Assembly (NCBI RefSeq): GCF_006539185.1
Contig: NZ_BJMN01000048.1
Location: 1-64,000, forward strand
Source: Streptomyces gardneri
GTDB lineage: Bacteria; Actinomycetota; Actinomycetes; Streptomycetales; Streptomycetaceae
Length of the DNA: 64,000 nt
Direction of reading: 5' to 3'
The position numbers and the translations under genes were made by a program. Every line of letters begins with the position of its first letter. Position 1 is the first letter of the stretch. The notes beneath the pieces were generated by a model. The model was not told the origin of the DNA. It searched no databases and was given only the letters and a program-made list of their open reading frames with translations. Positions 16,020 through 24,312 of this stretch are shown in pieces.

Positions 16020-16625
16020 TCAGTAGAGCTTGTTGACGGCGGTCTTCGTCGTGGTGCGGAAGGCGGTCAGCGGGGCGTCCTTGAAGTCACCCATCTGGCC
16101 CCAGCGGACGAGGGTGACGGTGCGGCCGTCGCGGCCGACCGAGAAGAGGTGGATGTCGGTGTTGCCGATCTGCGGGTCGGCGGTGTCCAGGCTGTAGACC
16201 CAGGCGCCCTCCTCGACGGCGAGCTTGCCGTGGGAGGCGCTGACGGCCTTCAGGCCCGGGTTCTGCCGCTCAAGCAGGGGGCCGCAGCCGGCGAGGGCCT
16301 TGCGGAGGGTGTCGACCAGCTTCACGGCGTCGGCCTCGGTGCGGGCGACGTTGGTGATCTGGACGCCGTTGGTGTCGAGCTCGGTGCTGAACTCGCGGTA
16401 GCGGCTGTTCTGCGCCGGGATCTTGTACGGGGCGCAGAGGACGCCGCCGTTCTCCGGGACGCCGGTGAAGACCTGGGTGGCGGTCCACGGCGTCGACGAC
16501 TTCGGCATCTGGGAGGCGGCGAGGAAGGCGGGCTGGGCGGCTGCCTGCGCCGGGGCCGTGGCGAGGGCCGCGAGGCCCAGGGCTGCAGCGGCGGCGGTGG
16601 CGAGCGCGGTGCGGAGCTTGTTCAT
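16020..16625 (-). CDS. secreted hypothetical protein, possible PknH-like sensor fold
   Basis: 201 residues with a Sec signal peptide (MNKLRTALATAAAAALGLAALATAPAQAAA). The mature part has two cysteines (VLCAPY, LAGCGPL) and the pattern of small exported proteins that resemble the extracellular sensor domain of PknH kinases (…YREFSTELDTNGVQITNVARTEADAVKLVDTLRKALAGCGP…). No kinase is attached. The ATG is at 16625. Convergent with the PucR gene, leaving only 12 bp. The fold assignment is tentative. Confidence 0.65.
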   Translation of the reverse strand: MNKLRTALATAAAAALGLAALATAPAQAAAQPAFLAASQMPKSSTPWTATQVFTGVPENGGVLCAPYKIPAQNSRYREFSTELDTNGVQITNVARTEADAVKLVDTLRKALAGCGPLLERQNPGLKAVSASHGKLAVEEGAWVYSLDTADPQIGNTDIHLFSVGRDGRTVTLVRWGQMGDFKDAPLTAFRTTTKTAVNKLY

Positions 16626-16788
16626 GGTGGTGGATCCCCCGTCGGGTCGTTCGGTCAGTGCTCGACCAGCGTCGGGCCGGCGCCCGCCGCCTGCAACGGT
16701 GACGCGCCCACCATCCGTCCCGGAACCATTCCACCCCCGCTGACGTGCAAGGACGTGAAGCGTGGGACGCAGGGTCGAGGGGGATGGA

Positions 16789-17994
16789 ATGCCGAAGGAC
16801 GCCGCCGTCGAGGAGTTCGCGCGGCTCGTGCGCGCGCTGAAGGCGCGGGACGGGAGGAGTTACGAGGCGCTGGGCCGGCGCCTGAGCGTCAGCGCGTCCA
16901 CCCTCCACCGTTACTGCTCCGGCGCGACCGTCCCGGAGGAGTTCGCCGTGGTCGACCGCCTCGCCCTGCTGTGCGGGGCGGACGAGGAGGAGCGGCGGGC
17001 CCTGGAGGTGGCCTGGACCCGCGCGGACGGCGTCCGCCGCCCTCCGGCACCGGAACCCGACGCGAAGCCGACGCCCGAGCCCGGCCCGGAGCCGCAGCCC
17101 GAGCCCGACCCGGAGCCGACACCCGAGCCGGAGCCGAAGCCGGCTCCGGAGCCCGCGCCGGCCCCGGAGACGGCGCCCGAGCCCGAGCCCACCACCGAGC
17201 TGGAACCCGTGCACGCGCGCGTGCCGGGCCTCCCGTCCGAGCGGCGGAGGCGCCGGTGGGGGTGGGTGGGCGTGGTCTGCGGGGCGCTGGCGGTCGTGGG
17301 GACGGTGACGCTCGGAGCCGTACTCCTGCCCGGGAAGACCCGGGAGCGGGCCGCCGAACCACCGGCGCCGCTGACGTGGACGGTCGCCTCGCACCTCTGG
17401 CAGAACGGGTGCGGGCACACCTACCTCGTGGAGCGGACGCCCCCTCCCCCGCCGGAGGCGGCCGACGCGCGGAGCTGGGCGGCGGCGCAGGGGGCCGTGG
17501 ACGGCGGGGACACGCTGGTGCGGGTGTCGGTGCAGGGGAAGGGCGCTGCGGCGGTGGTGCTCCAGGCGCTGCACGTGCGGGTGGCGGAGCGGGGCGCGCC
17601 GCTGCCGCGGGCGGCGTACCGGATGGGCGACGGGTGCGGCGGGGCGGTGACGCCGCGCCGTTTCGAGGTGGACCTGGACCGGCCACGGCCGGTGGCGCGG
17701 GCGCTGGACGGGTACGACGCCTCCGGGGAGGAGGGCCGGACGCTCCCGGCGATCTCCTTCCCGTACGCGGTGACCTCCTCGGACCCGGAGGAGCTGCTCG
17801 TCACCGCCCGGACGGCGGGTTGCGACTGCCGCTGGTACCTGGAGCTGGTGTGGAGCAGCGAGGGCCGTTCGGGGACGGTCCGGATCACCGACGACGGGCA
17901 GCCGTTCCGCACCGCCCCCGTCGCCGGCAGGCCTTTGTTCGCGTACGACGACGTGAACCGTCGCTGGATCCGCGAAGAGGCCTCCGGCTCCTGA
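16789..17994 (+). CDS. membrane-anchored HTH protein with Pro-Glu linker and extracellular sensor
   Basis: 401 residues in the order: cytoplasmic XRE-like helix-turn-helix (about 5-75, YEALGRRLSVSASTLHRYCSGATVPEEF); a PEP-repeat linker (about 85-145, alternating Pro-Glu pairs); a basic stop and one membrane helix (about 163-185); and an extracellular domain with four cysteines (NGCGHTYL, DGCGG, CDCRWYLELVW). The ATG at 16789 follows GAGGGGGATGG; a GTG at 16762 is an alternative. The layout resembles one-component receptors that carry a DNA-binding domain inside and a sensor outside. The target genes are unknown. Confidence 0.7.
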   Translation: MPKDAAVEEFARLVRALKARDGRSYEALGRRLSVSASTLHRYCSGATVPEEFAVVDRLALLCGADEEERRALEVAWTRADGVRRPPAPEPDAKPTPEPGPEPQPEPDPEPTPEPEPKPAPEPAPAPETAPEPEPTTELEPVHARVPGLPSERRRRRWGWVGVVCGALAVVGTVTLGAVLLPGKTRERAAEPPAPLTWTVASHLWQNGCGHTYLVERTPPPPPEAADARSWAAAQGAVDGGDTLVRVSVQGKGAAAVVLQALHVRVAERGAPLPRAAYRMGDGCGGAVTPRRFEVDLDRPRPVARALDGYDASGEEGRTLPAISFPYAVTSSDPEELLVTARTAGCDCRWYLELVWSSEGRSGTVRITDDGQPFRTAPVAGRPLFAYDDVNRRWIREEASGS

Positions 17995-18058
17995 CCAGAC
18001 GTGACATGGACAACCTTGGGCGCGCAGATCTGGACAGCGATACGAACCGATGGGTAAC

Positions 18059-18087
18059 TTGACTGAGCAAGCGCTTAGGCATAGTGG
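18059..18087 (+). promoter_or_regulatory. candidate sigma-70-type promoter with internal palindrome
   Basis: TTGACT (18059-18064), 17 bp, then TAGTGG (18082-18087) upstream of the acyl-CoA dehydrogenase gene. The spacer holds AGCAAGCGCTTAG, close to the AnCAAGnnCTTGnT type of site bound by TetR-family acyl-CoA regulators such as KstR2 (recalled motif). It could be an operator. Confidence 0.5.
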
Positions 18088-18120
18088 GCCAGGGTGCCCA
18101 GGACTCCGAGGAGGCGGCTC

Positions 18121-19278
18121 GTGCGCCGTACCGTATTCAACGAGGACCACGAGGCGTTCCGGGAGACCATCCGCGCCTTCATCGAGGCCGAGGTCGTCCC
18201 CGTCTACGACGAGTGGTTCGCGGCGGGCCAGGCGCCGCGCGAGTTCTACGACAAGCTCGGCGAGCTGGGCATCTTCGGCATCAACGTGCCCGAGGAGTTC
18301 GGCGGCGCGGGCCTGGACACCCACAAGTTCGAGGCCGTCCTGTACGAGGAGACCTCGCGCGCCGGTGTGCAGTTCGGCGGCTCCGGCGTGCACGTGCTGC
18401 TCGCCCTCCCCTACATCAAGATGCTCTCCACCGACGAGCAGAAGAAGCGCTACCTGCCGAAGTTCGTCACCGGCGAGGAGATGTGGGCGCTGGCGATGAC
18501 CGAGCCGGGCACCGGCTCCGACGTCGCGGGCATGAAGACCACCGCCAAGCTCTCCGAGGACGGCACGCACTACGTCCTCAACGGCGCCAAGACCTTCATC
18601 ACCGGTGGCGTCCACGCCGACCGCGTGATCGTCTGCGCCCGTACGTCCGCCCCGACGGCCGAGGACCGCCGCCACGGCATCTCCCTCTTCGCCGTGGACA
18701 CCAAGTCCGAGGGCTACTCCATCGGCCGCAAGCTGGACAAGCTCGGCCTGCGCACCTCCGACACCGCCGAGCTGGCGTTCGTCGACGTGAAGGTGCCGGT
18801 CGAGGACCTGCTCGGCGAGGAGAACAAGGGCTTCTACTACCTCGGCCACAACCTGGCCTCCGAGCGCTGGGGCATCGCCTTCGGCGCCTACGCCCAGGCC
18901 AAGGCCGCCGTCCGCTTCGCCCAGCAGTACGTCACGGACCGCACGGTCTTCGGCAAGCCGGTCGCGCACTTCCAGAACACCAAGTTCGAGCTGGCCGCCT
19001 GCCAGGCCGAGGTGGACGCGGCCGAGGCCGTCGCCGACCGCGCCCTGGAGGCCCTGGACGCGGGCGAGCTGACCCCGGCCGAGGCCGCGAGCGCCAAGCT
19101 CTTCTGCACCGAGGTCGCGCACCGCGTCATCGACCGCTGCCTCCAGCTGCACGGCGGCTACGGCTACATGAACGAGTACCCGATCGCCCGCCTGTACGCC
19201 GACAACCGCGTCAACCGCATCTACGGCGGCACCAGCGAGATCATGAAGTCGATCATCGCGAAGTCGATGGGCCTGTAA
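18121..19278 (+). CDS. acyl-CoA dehydrogenase
   Basis: 385 residues with the usual N-terminal helical, middle beta (MTEPGTGSDVAGMKT) and C-terminal helical domains for FAD-dependent alpha,beta-dehydrogenation of acyl-CoA. The position used as catalytic base in medium-chain enzymes is Gly (YGGTSEI). A Glu sits instead in helix G (Glu248 of LASERWGIA), as in long-chain and isovaleryl-CoA dehydrogenases. GTG start at 18121 with GAGGAGG 6 nt upstream. Its stop is directly followed by the TesB thioesterase start, so the two are co-translated. Exact acyl chain unknown. Confidence 0.92.
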   Translation: MRRTVFNEDHEAFRETIRAFIEAEVVPVYDEWFAAGQAPREFYDKLGELGIFGINVPEEFGGAGLDTHKFEAVLYEETSRAGVQFGGSGVHVLLALPYIKMLSTDEQKKRYLPKFVTGEEMWALAMTEPGTGSDVAGMKTTAKLSEDGTHYVLNGAKTFITGGVHADRVIVCARTSAPTAEDRRHGISLFAVDTKSEGYSIGRKLDKLGLRTSDTAELAFVDVKVPVEDLLGEENKGFYYLGHNLASERWGIAFGAYAQAKAAVRFAQQYVTDRTVFGKPVAHFQNTKFELAACQAEVDAAEAVADRALEALDAGELTPAEAASAKLFCTEVAHRVIDRCLQLHGGYGYMNEYPIARLYADNRVNRIYGGTSEIMKSIIAKSMGL

Positions 19279-20148
19279 GTGCCGCAGTCGCACAACGCAC
19301 TGGATGACCTGCTCGATCTGCTCGACCTGGAGCGGATCGAGCAGGACATCTTCCGGGGCGAGTCCCGCCCCTCGATCGTCCCCCGCGTCTTCGGCGGCCA
19401 GGTGGCCGCCCAGGCGCTGGTGGCGGCGGGGCGGACCGTCCCGGCCGACCGGCTCGCCCACTCGCTCCACGCGTACTTCCTGCGGGCCGGCGACCCGGGC
19501 GCGCCGATCGTCTACACGGTCGACCGCATCCGTGACGGCCGTTCCTTCACCACCCGCCGGGTCGTCGCCGTCCAGCACGGGCAGCCGATCTTCCACCTCT
19601 CTGCGTCCTTCCAGACGTACGAGGAGGGGCTCGACCACCAGGTCGACATGGCGCCCGCCCCGGACCCGGAGTCGCTCCCGACACCGGCCGAGATGCTGCC
19701 GCGCCACCTCCCCCGCGAGGTCGCGGACCGGCTGATCGAGGCCCGCGCGGCGGTCGATCTCCGCTATGCCGAGACGCCCCCGTGGGGCACGGTCGGCACC
19801 CCGCGCGAGCCCCGCTCCCAGGTCTGGTTCCGCACCAACGGCAAGCTGGCCGACGACCCCCTGCTGCACGTCGTCCTCGCCACGTACGTCTCCGACATGA
19901 CCCTGCTCGACTCCATCCTGCTCGCGCACGGGCGTGGCGGCTGGGCCGTCGGCGACGTGGTCGGGGCCTCCCTCGACCACGCCATGTGGTTCCACCGGCC
20001 CTTCCGGGCCGACGAATGGCTCCTGTACGACCAGGAGTCGCCGACCGCGTCCGGCGGGCGCGGCCTCGGCCAGGCACGGATCTACACGCAGGACGGCCGG
20101 CTCGCGATCTCCGTCATCCAGGAGGGTGTCGTTCGCGTGCCGCGCTGA
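19279..20148 (+). CDS. tesB: acyl-CoA thioesterase II
   Basis: 289 residues with the double hot-dog fold of TesB: the first half contains VFGGQVAAQALVAAGRTV; the second contains LATYVSDMTLLDSI (catalytic Asp) and SLDHAMWFHRPFRADEWLLY. GTG at 19279 abuts the acyl-CoA dehydrogenase TAA with no gap and no own ribosome site, implying translational coupling. It hydrolyses medium/long acyl-CoA to free acid and CoA, perhaps relieving CoA trapping during acyl-CoA breakdown. Confidence 0.92.
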   Translation: MPQSHNALDDLLDLLDLERIEQDIFRGESRPSIVPRVFGGQVAAQALVAAGRTVPADRLAHSLHAYFLRAGDPGAPIVYTVDRIRDGRSFTTRRVVAVQHGQPIFHLSASFQTYEEGLDHQVDMAPAPDPESLPTPAEMLPRHLPREVADRLIEARAAVDLRYAETPPWGTVGTPREPRSQVWFRTNGKLADDPLLHVVLATYVSDMTLLDSILLAHGRGGWAVGDVVGASLDHAMWFHRPFRADEWLLYDQESPTASGGRGLGQARIYTQDGRLAISVIQEGVVRVPR

Positions 20149-20172
20149 TGATCGGACATACCGTCCGATCAT
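20148..20172. promoter_or_regulatory. 25-bp palindrome overlapping the CDF gene start codon
   Basis: Arms of 10 bp (ATGATCGGAC at 20148-20157 and its complement at 20163-20172) flank ATACC. The right arm includes the AT of the ATG at 20171. No Shine-Dalgarno is present. TACCGT at 20159-20164 fits a -10 hexamer 6 nt before the ATG, consistent with a leaderless transcript controlled at this operator. Confidence 0.6.
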
Positions 20173-21121
20173 GGCGGACAACGGCGAAAGCACCTTCACG
20201 GTGATCGTGGCGGCGGCGGCGAACCTCGGGATCGCCGCCGCCAAGGTCGTCGCGGGGATCGTCAGCGGATCGAGCGCGATGCTCTCGGAGGCGGCCCACT
20301 CGCTGGCCGACACCGTCACCGAGGCCATGCTGCTCACCGCGCTCAAGCGCAGCGAGAAGCCCGCCGACGAGGACCATCCCGTCGGGTACGCGGGCGAGCG
20401 GTACGTGTGGGCGATGCTCGCGGCCGTCGCGACCTTCGTCGGCGGCGCGGTCTTCTCCGTCTACGACGGCATCCACACCCTCACCCACGGCGAGGAGCTC
20501 GGCGACCCGACGATCTCGTACATCGTCCTCGGCGTCGCCTTCGTCCTGGAGGGCTTCTCCCTGCGGACCGGGATCAGGCAGGTCCAGGCCGAGGCGGAGC
20601 GGATGAAGGCGCCCTTCGGCCGCTACCTCCGCCTCACCGCCGACACCACCGTCAAGGCCGTGGTGATGGAGGACTCCGCCGCCCTCGCCGGCCTGATGCT
20701 GGCGGCGGGCGGCCTCCTCGGCGGCCAGATCACCGGCTCCGGCGTCTGGGACGGCGTCGCCTCGATCCTCATCGGCGTCCTGCTCGTGTACGTGGCCTGG
20801 GTCCTCGGCCGCTCCAACGCCGAACTCCTCATCGGCCGGCCGCTGCCCCGGCACATGCGGGCCGCGGTCCGCGAGGAGCTGCTCACCGTCCCGCACATCG
20901 TGGACGTCCTCGACCTGACGACCCTCATCCAGGGGCCCTCCGAGGTCCTGGTCGCCGCGAAGATCGACTTCCGGGACGTCGCCTCGGCGGAGCAGATCGA
21001 ATGGGCCTGCGAGGACGCCGAGGACCAGCTCCGCGAGCGCTTCCCGGCGATCCGCCGCGTGTACCTGGACCCGACTCCGGGCCTGGGTCAGCGCCGGGCC
21101 CGGCCGTCAGAGCAGGCCTGA
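20171..21121 (+). CDS. cation diffusion facilitator family transporter
   Basis: A 316-residue transporter with six predicted helices and a cytoplasmic C-terminal domain (about 215-300). Helix 2 has the metal pair His43/Asp47 (SEAAHSLADTV). Helix 5 shows MEDSAALAG instead of the common HxxxD, as in a ZnT9-like subgroup (recalled), so the metal site and specificity are uncertain. The ATG at 20171 lies in a palindrome and lacks a ribosome site. The 3' end overlaps the convergent gene by 15 bp. Probably exports Zn, Fe, Mn or Co. Confidence 0.85.
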   Translation: MADNGESTFTVIVAAAANLGIAAAKVVAGIVSGSSAMLSEAAHSLADTVTEAMLLTALKRSEKPADEDHPVGYAGERYVWAMLAAVATFVGGAVFSVYDGIHTLTHGEELGDPTISYIVLGVAFVLEGFSLRTGIRQVQAEAERMKAPFGRYLRLTADTTVKAVVMEDSAALAGLMLAAGGLLGGQITGSGVWDGVASILIGVLLVYVAWVLGRSNAELLIGRPLPRHMRAAVREELLTVPHIVDVLDLTTLIQGPSEVLVAAKIDFRDVASAEQIEWACEDAEDQLRERFPAIRRVYLDPTPGLGQRRARPSEQA

Positions 21122-21889
21122 GGCCTCCAGCGTGTACGCCGTCATCGGCTCGTAGTAGCGGGGGTCGATCACATGGTCGTCGAGCGGGATCGTGACCTGC
21201 ATCGTGCCCTCGGCCTCACCGATGAAGAGGGCGGGGTCGTTGCAGTCCGCGTACCCGACGGAGTCGATCCCGCGCTGGCCCGCGCGCCCGGCCCAGCCGT
21301 GGTCGGCGATCACCAGATCGGGGCGCCCGTCCTCGCCGAGGGCGTCCAGGATCGCGTTCATCGGCTCCGGGGAGTGGGTGTGCCAGAGGGTGGCGCCACG
21401 CTCGAAGACGGCGACGTCGGCGAACTGCACGACGTACCCCTCGTCGGCGATCAGCCCGCCGGGGATGCGGACGATGTCGCAGCCCTGGGCGCGCAGCGCG
21501 GCGGCGACGCGACTGTGGACGTCGATGAGCGAGCCGGGGTGGCCGGTCGCGAAGAGGACCCGCTCCTTGCCGGCGGCGGCCTTGCGGAGCCGGGCGGCCA
21601 TCCGGTCCAGGCCGTCGACGGTCAGCTCGGGGTCGATGGTGTCCTGGCCGACCCGGTGGGCCGGGTCGTCGACGACCCCGCACCGCTCGGCCATCACGGC
21701 GAGGACGTCCTGCTCGTCGGTCCAGCGGTCGCCGAGCTCCAGACCGAGCCAGTAGTGCCGGTCGCCGTTGGCGAGCTTTCTGTAGTGGGAGAGGTTGTTG
21801 TCGCGCGGCGTGGCGACGTCTCCGGCGATCCGGGTGCGGACGAGGTGCTCGACAAGGGCGGGGCGGCTGAGTATCGGCATGGGGTTCAT
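21107..21889 (-). CDS. conserved actinobacterial protein, often annotated as phosphatase
   Basis: 260 residues, soluble, no signal. Conserved-looking stretches: HYWLGLELGDRWTDEQDVLAV, FATGHPGSLIDVHSRVAAALRA, LWHTHSPEPMNAIL, VIADHGWAGRAGQRGIDSVGYADCNDPALFIGEAEG. The Asp/His-rich motifs suggest a hydrolase with a metal site, and homologues are commonly labelled phosphatase. I cannot confirm an activity. Start ATG 21889 (or 21880). Confidence 0.65.
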   Translation of the reverse strand: MNPMPILSRPALVEHLVRTRIAGDVATPRDNNLSHYRKLANGDRHYWLGLELGDRWTDEQDVLAVMAERCGVVDDPAHRVGQDTIDPELTVDGLDRMAARLRKAAAGKERVLFATGHPGSLIDVHSRVAAALRAQGCDIVRIPGGLIADEGYVVQFADVAVFERGATLWHTHSPEPMNAILDALGEDGRPDLVIADHGWAGRAGQRGIDSVGYADCNDPALFIGEAEGTMQVTIPLDDHVIDPRYYEPMTAYTLEASGLL

Positions 21890-21976
21890 TCTGTCCGAGG
21901 GCCGGGCGCGATGAGCAGCCCGTCCGGATTTCCGGACCCCCGCCCCCGCCGTGCCCCGTTCGACCCCCGTCCTGCC

Positions 21977-22594
21977 CTACTCGCCCGCCAGGGCCCCGAA
22001 CGCCCCGTGCGCCAGTCGTCGCAGCAGCTCCTCCATCGACTGGCGGCCGAGCGCCGCCAGGTGCGGGGTCGAGTTCAGCAGGCCGAAGACCGCGTGCACC
22101 GCCGTCCGCGCCTCGCTCTCGGAGGAGTCCGGGTACAGCTCCCGTACGACCGCGACCCACAGCTCCACGTACTGCCGCTGGAGCTGCCGTACCCGCTTGC
22201 GGTCCTCGTCCTTGAGGCGGTCGAGCTCCCGGTCGTGCAGCGTGATCAGCGGCCGGTCGTCGAGGGCGAAGTCGATGTGGCCGTCGACGAGCGAGGCGAG
22301 CACGGCCTCGGGGTCGCCGGCGGTCTCGCCGACCCGGATGCGGCCACCGGTGAGGAGCCGCTCGCTGATCCCGACGAGGAGCTCGGCGAGCATCGCGTCC
22401 TTGCCGGGGAAGTGGCGGTAGAGCCCGGGGCCGCTGATGCCGACGGCCGCCCCTATCTCGTCCACGCCCACCCCGTGGAAGCCGCGCTCGGCGAACAGGC
22501 GGGCGGCCTCCCTGAGGATCTGCTCGCGCCGTGTCGTGGCTGCGGTCCTGCCACCGGCCTGCGGAGTCGTCGTGGGGGTCGGGCTCGTGGTCAT
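21977..22594 (-). CDS. TetR family regulator of leucine/isovalerate degradation operon
   Basis: 205 residues from the ATG at 22594 (a TTG at 22612 is possible). A low-complexity Thr/Pro N-terminus is followed by the TetR helix-turn-helix (about 22-68, REQILREAARLFAERGFHGVGVDEIGAAVGISGPGLYRHFPGKDAML) and a helical effector domain. It is divergent from the methylcrotonyl-CoA carboxylase operon. Two matching 16-bp palindromes in the gap mark it as the likely local repressor, probably responding to an acyl-CoA ester. No clear ribosome site precedes the start. Confidence 0.9.
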   Translation of the reverse strand: MTTSPTPTTTPQAGGRTAATTRREQILREAARLFAERGFHGVGVDEIGAAVGISGPGLYRHFPGKDAMLAELLVGISERLLTGGRIRVGETAGDPEAVLASLVDGHIDFALDDRPLITLHDRELDRLKDEDRKRVRQLQRQYVELWVAVVRELYPDSSESEARTAVHAVFGLLNSTPHLAALGRQSMEELLRRLAHGAFGALAGE

Positions 22595-22616
22595 GCGATC
22601 GATTCTAGACAACCCG

Positions 22617-22632
22617 GTTAGCGGTCGTTAAC
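22617..22632. promoter_or_regulatory. TetR operator GTTAGCG-GT-CGTTAAC
   Basis: A 16-bp near-perfect palindrome, 22 bp from the tetR ATG. It shares the consensus GTTA(A/G)CG-N2-C(G/A)TTAAC with the site at 22646-22661. Confidence 0.75.
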
Positions 22633-22645
22633 CTGGGCGTCATAC

Positions 22646-22661
22646 GTTAACGCTCATTAAC
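22646..22661. promoter_or_regulatory. TetR operator GTTAACG-CT-CATTAAC
   Basis: The second copy of the palindrome. Its centre is 29 bp from that of the first, and it ends 20 bp before the carboxylase ATG, beside the AAGGGAG ribosome site. Binding would block the operon promoter. Confidence 0.75.
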
Positions 22662-22681
22662 CGAGCAAGGGAGCTCGAGGG

Positions 22682-24289
22682 ATGCAGCAGGCACCTGTGC
22701 TGACGAGCGCGGCGGATCCCGCGTCCGCGGCCTGGCAGGCCAACGAGTCGGCGCACCACGAGCTGGCCGCGACCCTGCGCGCCAAGCTCGCCGCCGCCGC
22801 TCTGGGAGGCGGTGAGAAGTCCCGCGCCCGGCACACGGCGCGCGGGAAGCTGCTGCCGCGGGACCGTGTGGACACCCTCCTGGACCCGGGCTCGCCCTTC
22901 CTGGAGCTGGCCCCGCTGGCGGCGAACGGGATGTACGGCGACCAGGCGCCCGCCGCCGGGGTCATCGCCGGCATCGGCCGGGTCTCGGGCCGCGAGTGCG
23001 TGATCGTCGCCAACGACGCGACGGTCAAGGGCGGCACGTACTACCCGATGACGGTGAAGAAGCACCTGCGCGCCCAGGAGGTGGCGCTGGAGAACCGTCT
23101 CCCCTGCCTCTACCTGGTCGACTCGGGCGGCGCCTTCCTGCCGATGCAGGACGAGGTCTTCCCGGACCGGGAGCACTTCGGCCGGATCTTCTACAACCAG
23201 GCCCGGATGTCCGGCGCGGGCATCCCGCAGATCGCGGCGGTCCTCGGTTCGTGCACGGCGGGCGGCGCGTACGTCCCGGCGATGAGCGACGAGGCCGTGA
23301 TCGTACGGAACCAGGGCACGATCTTCCTGGGCGGTCCGCCGCTGGTGAAGGCGGCGACCGGCGAGGTCGTCACCGCGGAGGAGCTGGGCGGCGGCGAGGT
23401 CCACTCGCGGATCTCCGGCGTCACCGACCACCTCGCCGAGGACGACGCCCACGCCCTGCGCATCGTCCGGAACATCGTCGCCACGCTCCCCGAGCGCGGC
23501 CCGCTGCCCTGGTCGGTCGAGCCGGCCGAGGAGCCGAAGGTCGACCCGGCCGGGCTCTACGGCGCGGTGCCGGTGGACTCCCGTACCCCGTACGACGTGC
23601 GCGAGGTGATCGCCCGGGTCGTGGACGGCTCCCGCTTCCAGGAGTTCAAGTCCGAGTACGGGCAGACGCTGATCACCGGCTTCGCCCGGATTCACGGCCA
23701 CCCCGTCGGGATCGTCGCCAACAACGGCATCCTGTTCGCCGAGTCCGCCCAGAAGGGCGCGCACTTCATCGAGCTGTGCGACCAGCGCGGGATCCCGCTC
23801 GTCTTCCTCCAGAACATCACCGGCTTCATGGTCGGCAAGGCGTACGAGCACGGCGGCATCGCCAAGCACGGCGCCAAGATGGTCACGGCCGTGGCCACCA
23901 CCCGGGTCCCGAAGCTGACGGTCGTCGTCGGCGGTTCGTACGGCGCGGGCAACTACTCGATGTGCGGCCGCGCGTACTCCCCCCGCTTCCTGTGGATGTG
24001 GCCCAACGCCAAGATCTCCGTCATGGGCGGCGAGCAGGCCGCGTCCGTCCTCGCGACGGTCAAGCGGGACCAGCTCGGCGACGAGTGGAGCGCGGCGGAC
24101 GAGGAGGCCTTCAAGGCTCCGATCCGCGAGCAGTACGAGACCCAGGGCAGCGCCTACTACGCGTCGGCCCGGCTGTGGGACGACGGGGTCATCGACCCCC
24201 TGGAGACCCGGCAGGTCCTCGGACTGGCCCTGACCGCCTGTGCCAACGCGCCCCTGGGTGACCCCCAGTTCGGCGTCTTCCGGATGTGA
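22682..24289 (+). CDS. accD1: methylcrotonyl-CoA carboxylase beta subunit (carboxyltransferase)
   Basis: 535 residues with N- and C-terminal carboxyltransferase domains. Oxyanion-hole glycine motifs are GSCTAGGAYVPAMSDE in the N-half and VVGGSYGAGNYSMCGRAY in the C-half. GGTYYPMTVKKHLRAQEVA and the FLQNITGFMVG loop are typical of the methylcrotonyl-CoA branch rather than of propionyl/acetyl-CoA enzymes. The ATG at 22682 follows AAGGGAG. It is the first gene of a four-gene leucine catabolic operon and transfers CO2 from biotin to 3-methylcrotonyl-CoA. The symbol is by analogy with S. coelicolor SCO2776. Confidence 0.93.
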   Translation: MQQAPVLTSAADPASAAWQANESAHHELAATLRAKLAAAALGGGEKSRARHTARGKLLPRDRVDTLLDPGSPFLELAPLAANGMYGDQAPAAGVIAGIGRVSGRECVIVANDATVKGGTYYPMTVKKHLRAQEVALENRLPCLYLVDSGGAFLPMQDEVFPDREHFGRIFYNQARMSGAGIPQIAAVLGSCTAGGAYVPAMSDEAVIVRNQGTIFLGGPPLVKAATGEVVTAEELGGGEVHSRISGVTDHLAEDDAHALRIVRNIVATLPERGPLPWSVEPAEEPKVDPAGLYGAVPVDSRTPYDVREVIARVVDGSRFQEFKSEYGQTLITGFARIHGHPVGIVANNGILFAESAQKGAHFIELCDQRGIPLVFLQNITGFMVGKAYEHGGIAKHGAKMVTAVATTRVPKLTVVVGGSYGAGNYSMCGRAYSPRFLWMWPNAKISVMGGEQAASVLATVKRDQLGDEWSAADEEAFKAPIREQYETQGSAYYASARLWDDGVIDPLETRQVLGLALTACANAPLGDPQFGVFRM

Positions 24290-24312
24290 AGGGCCCTCAG
24301 GAGATGCACAGC

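Noticed and set aside
16270..20346. 1358-codon open frame on the minus strand
   Set aside because: It crosses several well-supported plus-strand genes (HTH protein, acyl-CoA dehydrogenase, TesB) and has no recognisable domain.
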